Assembly: GCF_036245475.1 (NCBI RefSeq) | Contig: NZ_BTPM01000003.1 | Location: forward strand, 1 to 64,000 | Length of the DNA: 64,000 nucleotides | Reading direction: 5' to 3' | Source: Vibrio sp. 10N | GTDB taxonomy: Bacteria > Pseudomonadota > Gammaproteobacteria > Enterobacterales > Vibrionaceae | Part shown: one piece after another, positions 59,614 to 64,000 of the stretch | How positions within the stretch are numbered: position 1 is the first letter of the stretch | Layout: each line of letters starts with the position of its first letter | Notes under the pieces: model-generated | What the model saw: the letters and a program-made list of their open reading frames with translations, nothing else | Databases searched by the model: none | Told to the model about the DNA's origin: nothing | Program-made: the position numbers and the translations under genes

Positions 59614-59935
59614 AAGGATCGAATGAAAAAACTTTAAAACTCAATAACTTAGAGCTCTTTTTGAGAGTGCATAGATCTTATAGTCTTTATATAGATCCTA
59701 TATAGAGTTTTATATATAAGATCTATTGAAAAAACTTATCTGACGGATTTCTTTAGCTTTTCCTTATGGAAGGCTAGGCAATGGGTACTAACGACTGATA
59801 AGCCAAAAGCGGCATTTGAGCGCGTGTCTTAACTCAGTGAGGCGCTAGATGATCGGCGTGGCACCGACCAAATACCGCAGAAGAAGGAGATTTGAATAGG
59901 GCAGAAAAACTTATCATTTGTAAACCCGAACGGTC
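59614..59935. other. AT-rich part of oriV
   Basis: 59640-59740 is very AT-rich with repeated AGATCTTATA / ATAGATCCTATATA words, the likely unwinding region next to the iterons. From 59760 to 59935 there is no gene I can support. Confidence 0.5.
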
Positions 59936-60115
59936 TTAACCTTTACTGATAGCTTCTTGAATCAGCGACCAGATACCCGAAATAACGTCTTTTGCGACAG
60001 GTACGACTTGTTTGGTGACTTCAGCAAAAAGCTCGTTTAGGTCTGTTCCCGTAGCAATGCCATACAGTGCTATGCACCCTGCTGCGAGAAGTGCAAATTT
60101 CAATAGGTCGAACAT
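59936..60115 (-). CDS. 59-aa single-helix membrane protein
   Basis: The start at 60115 (MFDLLKFALLAAGCIALYG) has GGAGG in place; an ATG 15 bp upstream overlaps that site. One membrane helix, then an amphipathic helix (LNELFAEVTKQVVPVAKDVISGIWSLIQEAIS). The build recalls small toxins or channel-forming peptides, but nothing proves it. Own plasmid-type promoter. Confidence 0.55.
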   Translation of the reverse strand: MFDLLKFALLAAGCIALYGIATGTDLNELFAEVTKQVVPVAKDVISGIWSLIQEAISKG

Positions 60116-60140
60116 AGCGTAATCCTCCATGATTTTGACT

Positions 60141-60170
60141 ATCGTATCGTAAGTTATTAATTTTCCAAAG
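60141..60170 (-). promoter_or_regulatory. Plasmid-type promoter before the 59-aa gene
   Basis: CTTTGGAAA (60162..60170), 15 nt, TACGAT (60141..60146) on the minus strand; start predicted about 19 nt before the ATG. A palindromic AATAGGTTAATTACCTATT lies just upstream. Confidence 0.6.
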
Positions 60171-60201
60171 TTTATATAATAGGTAATTAACCTATTATAT
60201 A

Positions 60202-60807
60202 TTAGTCACCGAAGCTCAAATCAAGTGCAGTCCTTGATGCTGACAATTCTGAGTACAAATCATCGAAGCGCCAGCCGTTTGATACATTGGCATTGTACCA
60301 AGTTTTTAGGCATTGCTTCAGCTCGTACTCGTGCCATTGAGTATCGTTGTTCGAAATGAACTCTGGCAAGTCCTTTGGTGATAGTGACAGCATGTCGGTC
60401 TTCATTTGATTCAACTTAGACTGACGGTCCAATGTGGCTTTGGCATATATTTTATTGTCACGTTCAATTCTCATACCCATGTGGTTTTCGCTACGAGACC
60501 GGGCTGATGTCGCTATCGAAGGAAATGCCTGATCTGCAAAGTATGTGCTTACCAGATATCTCTGCTGTCCGTTACTACGCAGGAACCTATCTAGTTTATG
60601 CATGATCTCGGGAACCTTATCGCTGCGGTTATCTGCGATGACGAGTAGTTCTTGTCTTCTTGGCTTATATCCGAAGTAGTGACGGCAGAACGAGTTGGCG
60701 AATGGCGTTGCCCCTCTTGGTGTACGGTGCGCCATGTCTGTGTAGGTAAGTGCAACGGCGCGCTGGAAGTTGTTCGCTGGTAATAATGCTAAATTATCTG
60801 GGATCAT
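60202..60807 (-). CDS. Hypothetical 201-aa protein
   Basis: Soluble, basic (MIPDNLALLPANNFQRAVALTYTDM...). GAGAGG before the ATG. Starts 22 bp after the 60830 gene, so probably one operon with it. It contains RRQELLVIADNRSDKVPEIMHKLDRFLRSNGQQRYLVSTYF, an alpha/beta unit. No family recognised. Confidence 0.6.
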   Translation of the reverse strand: MIPDNLALLPANNFQRAVALTYTDMAHRTPRGATPFANSFCRHYFGYKPRRQELLVIADNRSDKVPEIMHKLDRFLRSNGQQRYLVSTYFADQAFPSIATSARSRSENHMGMRIERDNKIYAKATLDRQSKLNQMKTDMLSLSPKDLPEFISNNDTQWHEYELKQCLKTWYNANVSNGWRFDDLYSELSASRTALDLSFGD

Positions 60808-60829
60808 ACGGAACCTCTCGATGTCTGAA

Positions 60830-61054
60830 TTAGTGGGCTCTGTTTACAAATTTTTCGTAGTCGCTATGCTGCGAAAAAATGTGCAATGTATCATTCAGCA
60901 GAACCCCGCGTTCGCAATGTCCTAGAGCGATGGTTTGATAGTTGTAACGGCGTGAGGACCGAAACTTCGCAGTACCCTGTTCAATCGATGATTCTAATTT
61001 GGCAATGCGCTTGAGTAGCTGTTTACTCGGTCTCTTGGGCATCTTTATTTTCAT
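60830..61054 (-). CDS. Hypothetical 74-aa basic protein
   Basis: Lys/Arg-rich N-terminal helix (MKIKMPKRPSKQLLKRIAKLESSIEQG) and a strand-rich end. Probably nucleic-acid-binding by charge alone. Plasmid-type promoter upstream. Confidence 0.55.
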   Translation of the reverse strand: MKIKMPKRPSKQLLKRIAKLESSIEQGTAKFRSSRRYNYQTIALGHCERGVLLNDTLHIFSQHSDYEKFVNRAH

Positions 61055-61085
61055 GCTGATTACTCGTTTGTGTTGACGTACAATT

Positions 61086-61115
61086 ACGTTAGCATCGGAA
61101 TTGAAGTTTCCTAAA
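61086..61115 (-). promoter_or_regulatory. Plasmid-type promoter before the 61054 gene
   Basis: TTTAGGAAA (61107..61115), 15 nt, TAACGT (61086..61091) on the minus strand; -10 identical to that of the switch operon. Confidence 0.62.
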
Positions 61116-61160
61116 TGACCGTTACAGTGTCGCTGGCAGCGTAAAGATAGAGGTATGGTG

Positions 61161-61544
61161 ATGGCGAGAGAAAGTATTCCATTTTTTGAGCAACAAAAGT
61201 GGCTGATAGAGCATGGAGAAGCGCTAAACGAATATGCGGTACCGAAGTTTAATTCTTATCGGCCAAATGTGGAACATACGCTAGAAGAAGCGGTAGAGTG
61301 CTTATTCTATCAATCTCGCTTTGCTTCGAGTCATCAAATTCTTGATAAACACAATGCTGCAATCGATATCGAGCTGACCATAGAAGAATCTGTAGAAATA
61401 TCAGCGGGTACATACCTGGCTGTTTGTGTGAAACACGGAAATCAAATCAATAAACTGTCGTTTATTGTGAACAGCAGTGAGAGTCATTACTTCTTCTTTG
61501 ACCTTTCAACGGCCAGCGCCGTCGCTAAAACGCACTTCTTATGA
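61161..61544 (+). CDS. Hypothetical 127-aa protein
   Basis: The start at 61161 (MARESIPFFEQQKWLIEHGEALN) fits the AGAGGT site; an ATG 6 bp upstream is possible. Soluble, acidic, alpha then beta (DIELTIEESVEISAGTYLAVCVKHG). Overlaps the next gene by 4 bp. The two form a plus-strand pair of unknown role. Confidence 0.55.
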   Translation: MARESIPFFEQQKWLIEHGEALNEYAVPKFNSYRPNVEHTLEEAVECLFYQSRFASSHQILDKHNAAIDIELTIEESVEISAGTYLAVCVKHGNQINKLSFIVNSSESHYFFFDLSTASAVAKTHFL

Positions 61545-61942
61545 AAATCCGCGTTCGTCACAACTATAACAGTGTGGAAATCGACCACAACGGAACAATT
61601 GTCAGTGGCCATAAGAGTGTAGCCGGTGCAACGGTTCCAGTGTTGCAGAGAAACGGAGGGTCTGAACGTTATCCCTTCGGCGGCTTTGAGGACGCAGATC
61701 TATATAGAAATACGCTGCTCGAATACCAACTGGTCAAGGTAGTCGATGTGTTGTCATTCACTAAAGATGATTTCTCGAAGCCAGTTTACTTTGATATGGA
61801 TAATTACTTAGTTGGCGTGTTTGATGTGAACACCGGTTTGGTTAGCGTGCTTTTAGATGGGGGAGAGCCTATACGTAGAGTTCAACCTAGACAACCTTCA
61901 AAACGGAACGTTGATAACGTGGTGAGACTGCATCGGCAATAG
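61541..61942 (+). CDS. Hypothetical 133-aa beta-rich protein
   Basis: MKIRVRHNYNSVEIDHNGTIVSGHKSVAGATV..., strand-rich, ending with a basic tail. Coupled to the upstream gene by ATGA overlap. Stop at 61942 is followed by GAGGGTAGG...; no terminator is clear. No family recognised. Confidence 0.55.
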   Translation: MKIRVRHNYNSVEIDHNGTIVSGHKSVAGATVPVLQRNGGSERYPFGGFEDADLYRNTLLEYQLVKVVDVLSFTKDDFSKPVYFDMDNYLVGVFDVNTGLVSVLLDGGEPIRRVQPRQPSKRNVDNVVRLHRQ

Positions 61943-61996
61943 AGGGTAGGTTTGGATACCCGTTTTCCTCTCTTTGGTGGATTATGAAAAAATGAT

Positions 61997-62245
61997 TCAC
62001 CAATTCAAGCGCGGGTTGCTCTCTACAGCTTGTCTCAGTTCTGCTTTACGATAGCGATCAGGCTCACCACAAACCACATGCAGACAGTCACGCATAGCAA
62101 TAGCGGGATTGGAATATCGGTGTTTATGCAGGTGGGAAATTGTCTCTGTATCAAGTTCGACTATTTGCCATTTGTACATGTCACTGGAGATTTTGAGTAC
62201 CTCCACTCTAATCGAAAATATCTTTAATGATGAATAGACTTCCAT
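61997..62245 (-). CDS. Hypothetical 82-aa protein
   Basis: Small soluble protein with two cysteines near RDCLHVVCGEPDRYRKAELRQAV. GAGAG before the ATG. Convergent to the plus-strand pair. Family unknown. Confidence 0.5.
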   Translation of the reverse strand: MEVYSSLKIFSIRVEVLKISSDMYKWQIVELDTETISHLHKHRYSNPAIAMRDCLHVVCGEPDRYRKAELRQAVESNPRLNW

Positions 62246-62301
62246 AGGGTTGCTCTCATTTCAATTCGTGTAGGGGCTACTGGCAACAAGTATATACGAG
62301 T

Positions 62302-62438
62302 AATAAAGTCGCATACTCACAGGTGTCTAACTCATTGATTTTGTATTGATGAAAAACGCCTCAGAAAAATAAAGTATCATACTGAAATGATCACCAAGAC
62401 CAAAATGGAGCAGAAACTGAGTAATAAAGTTTCATACT
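62302..62438. repeat. Three 16-bp direct repeats
   Basis: AATAAAGTCGCATACT (62302..62317), AATAAAGTATCATACT (62368..62383) and AATAAAGTTTCATACT (62423..62438), all in one direction, 66 and 55 bp apart. The core AGTnnCATACT is partly palindromic. Protein-binding sites or remnants of an iteron set are possible. No gene in 62246-62588 is supported. Confidence 0.5.
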
Positions 62439-62588
62439 ATTAGAGGTGATGTTTGGATAACTACTGTCTCATTTATGCCCCATTATCATCTTCGACGATC
62501 AAACTCACATTTTCAATAATCGTGATTTCCCCAAATTTTACTCATGTGACGTTGGCAATATCTATGCATTGGCAGTGAGTATTTAGGA

Positions 62589-62632
62589 GTAAATGCTAGG
62601 TCGCTTCGGGACAAAAGCGACTTAGTATTTAC
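62589..62632. repeat. Long inverted repeat with 18-bp stem
   Basis: GTAAATGCTAGGTCGCTT and AAGCGACTTAGTATTTAC pair along 18 positions as plus-strand RNA (two G-U), around an 8-nt loop. As minus-strand RNA these become A-C mismatches, so the plus strand is the better-folding one. No U-run follows on either strand. Confidence 0.5.
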
Positions 62633-62647
62633 GCCCGGCTCCGTATA

Positions 62648-63418
62648 TCAAACTGTAGTCGAATTAGTACTATAGGATGTAGCTGTTACCTGATTTTTGG
62701 GGGTATAAGAGCACTCGTTTTCAATGTGTTCAGATGAATCTGAATCGTAAAAAGAAATTGATATTATCTCACTTTTTGGTATCACAACCCGGAAGTCATC
62801 CACATCAAATCCGTCTGTACTGTTCATTTCCCCATAATGTTTATTGTAATCATTGATAACTTTAAGTTTCTTTCGTTTAACAGAACGGTAACCGCTCCGT
62901 AGTGGAAGTATGGCAATACTACTGCTTGTCATTTCGTTAGTGATACATGAAAAAGTGTCGTGTGAGATACCAATGTATATCTTGTTATTCGCTAATGTTA
63001 TCAATATAGGCCTCTGGTCAATGCAGGACTCCATTAGAAGGGCCTCAATATGATCATTTACAATGACATTAGCAACTTGTTGGTAGTATCGGTCACTATT
63101 TTTTCGAAAAAAGGTGACATTGATTAATACTGCTGCCAAGGCAGCTAAAATTACTGCTAGTGATAATGTTACAAGGATGAATAACTCGGTATGGAAGGCT
63201 ATAAGTTTTGTTGTCAGGTTTAGCCCGACACTGCTTACTGCTATGACGATAAGTAATATGAATGATGCTGCTAAAAAAAACGTTCCCCAAGCCGCAATAT
63301 GAAAGTATGAATCCCAACCCTCAGACCTTTGTTGACGCAACCTTGCTGGTAAGTACAGCCTCGTAAAAATGAAACCAGTAACAAGAACAATCAATACATA
63401 GAACAGCCCCAATGACAA
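62648..63418 (-). CDS. Hypothetical inner-membrane protein with cytoplasmic domain
   Basis: 256 residues: about four hydrophobic helices in the first 115 (3-19, 41-66, 72-100, 85-108), then a soluble C-terminal half with strands and RSVKRKKLKVINDYNK. AGGAG before the ATG and the 53-aa gene stops just upstream, so they are co-translated. No family recognised. Confidence 0.6.
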   Translation of the reverse strand: MSLGLFYVLIVLVTGFIFTRLYLPARLRQQRSEGWDSYFHIAAWGTFFLAASFILLIVIAVSSVGLNLTTKLIAFHTELFILVTLSLAVILAALAAVLINVTFFRKNSDRYYQQVANVIVNDHIEALLMESCIDQRPILITLANNKIYIGISHDTFSCITNEMTSSSIAILPLRSGYRSVKRKKLKVINDYNKHYGEMNSTDGFDVDDFRVVIPKSEIISISFYDSDSSEHIENECSYTPKNQVTATSYSTNSTTV

Positions 63419-63423
63419 TACTC

Positions 63424-63585
63424 CTAGTTAGCAGCCTCACGTACTTTTTTTACAACAGCCTTTGAATCTCTTTTTAAAACAACGCAACCATTTTTATCAA
63501 CATCAAATCTGTCTTTGTTTTTTTTCATAAGTTCTGCCAAGCGAGTCGCTTGGTCAGTCGTTTTTTTTGAAGTTGTGGTTTGCAT
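63424..63585 (-). CDS. 53-aa Lys-rich small protein
   Basis: MQTTTSKKTTDQATRLAELMKKN... ends KKVREAAN. Good ribosome site AGGGAAG. Its stop is 6 bp before the membrane protein start, hence a two-gene unit. Charge and size would fit an antitoxin or DNA-binding peptide; unproven. Confidence 0.55.
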   Translation of the reverse strand: MQTTTSKKTTDQATRLAELMKKNKDRFDVDKNGCVVLKRDSKAVVKKVREAAN

Positions 63586-63780
63586 AAGCAAGCTTCCCTT
63601 TATCTTGTAAGCCTTAGTACGCTTCGAGAATTACTATCAAATTCTTGAGCAGCACACCAACTATGGTTTAGCTTAGCACCTTAGTACTCTTTTTGCGTCA
63701 GCCTAGAAAAATTTAGTAGACATGTATTTTAAGAACATTTGTATCGTAACAGTACGGGACAGAAGCGAGATAGTGGATCT
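63586..63780. other. Intergenic, nothing identified
   Basis: AT-rich; no coding frame of note, no repeats beyond chance and no shared promoter motif. Confidence 0.5.
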
Positions 63781-63984
63781 TTAATCACTTGTAGCTATAT
63801 CAAACAAGTATTTGTAATGCTCATCGAAATCGTCGCTATGGCTAACACCTAGAATGCATGCCATCCGTGCAATATTGACGCCCTGATCAATCGTGATGCC
63901 ACCTTCAACTAAATGACTTTCAATGTATTGGTATACATGTTCGCTTACATCAGCATTCAACATTTTATCTGCAAATTCAATCAT
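63781..63984 (-). CDS. Hypothetical 67-aa protein
   Basis: Acidic helical protein (MIEFADKMLNADVSEHVYQYIESHLVEGG...). The ATG is 16 bp from the window edge, with only TCTCAGA upstream visible, so a longer start cannot be excluded. Unknown family. Confidence 0.45.
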   Translation of the reverse strand: MIEFADKMLNADVSEHVYQYIESHLVEGGITIDQGVNIARMACILGVSHSDDFDEHYKYLFDIATSD

Positions 63985-64000
63985 TCTGAGAGTGGTGTTT

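Noticed and set aside
62589..62632. Integron attC site
   Set aside because: The conserved RYYYAAC/GTTRRRY ends and extrahelical bases of attC are not present and no gene cassette is attached.

Overview
The window looks like part of a large conjugative plasmid (or a plasmid-like integrative element) of a marine gammaproteobacterium, most likely Vibrionaceae. The evidence is an F-type type IV secretion system with a MOBH relaxase, in the gene order known from the SXT/R391 and IncA/C family; phage-like genes shared with that family (Bet/Exo recombinases, CobS/CobT-like AAA+ and VWA proteins, DUF3150); lipoproteins resembling the Vibrio flagellar FlgT/FlgP proteins; and an iteron-controlled Rep_3 origin with parAB. 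Almost everything is read from the minus strand, so regions below run left to right against transcription.

Layout. 0.3-6.0 kb: traF-traH-traG operon. 6.1-22.2 kb: one long minus-strand unit with primase, CobT-like, PAPS-reductase-like, DUF3150, CobS-like, YqaJ exonuclease and Bet genes and many small unknown or membrane proteins. 22.3-30.6 kb: accessory genes (tyrosine recombinase, DsbA-like protein, GNAT, DUF4942, WGR, HExxH membrane protein, DUF2726, several orphans). 30.7-33.7 kb: four secreted or lipoprotein genes with FlgT/LPP20-like features. 33.8-49.9 kb: tra operon traL-E-K-B-V-A-dsbC-like-C-trhF-W-U-lytic transglycosylase-lipoprotein-two unknowns-traN. 50.3-54.5 kb: traI-small membrane protein-traD-DUF4400. 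55.4-59.6 kb: parA-parB flanked by two parS-like sites, then rep and an iteron array. 59.9-64.0 kb: small unknown genes.

The main discovery is in 7.9-21.9 kb. Sixteen genes are each preceded, directly before the start codon, by a 50-71 nt RNA element built to one plan: CCC-Nx-GGG, segment R1, a CCC-N-GGG mini-hairpin, segment R2, a U-rich spacer, then R3 containing or adjoining the Shine-Dalgarno/AUG. R2 is complementary to both R1 and R3, so the two hairpins exclude each other. The stem sequences differ among the sixteen copies but both pairings are preserved. This is the pattern expected of a translational switch (or attenuator) copied in front of every module of a phage-like operon. I know of no described RNA class that matches.

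A second plasmid-wide signal is a shared promoter form, TTTNGGAA(A/T) followed by 14-15 nt and a -10 of TANNNT type, in front of at least ten minus-strand transcription units (traF, switch operon, 23045, 25063, 26623, 27782, FlgT-like cluster, traL, traI, 60115, 61054). It suggests one plasmid-coded regulon joining transfer, recombination and accessory genes.

Limits: all family names come from motif recognition by eye. No database search, folding or alignment program was run.
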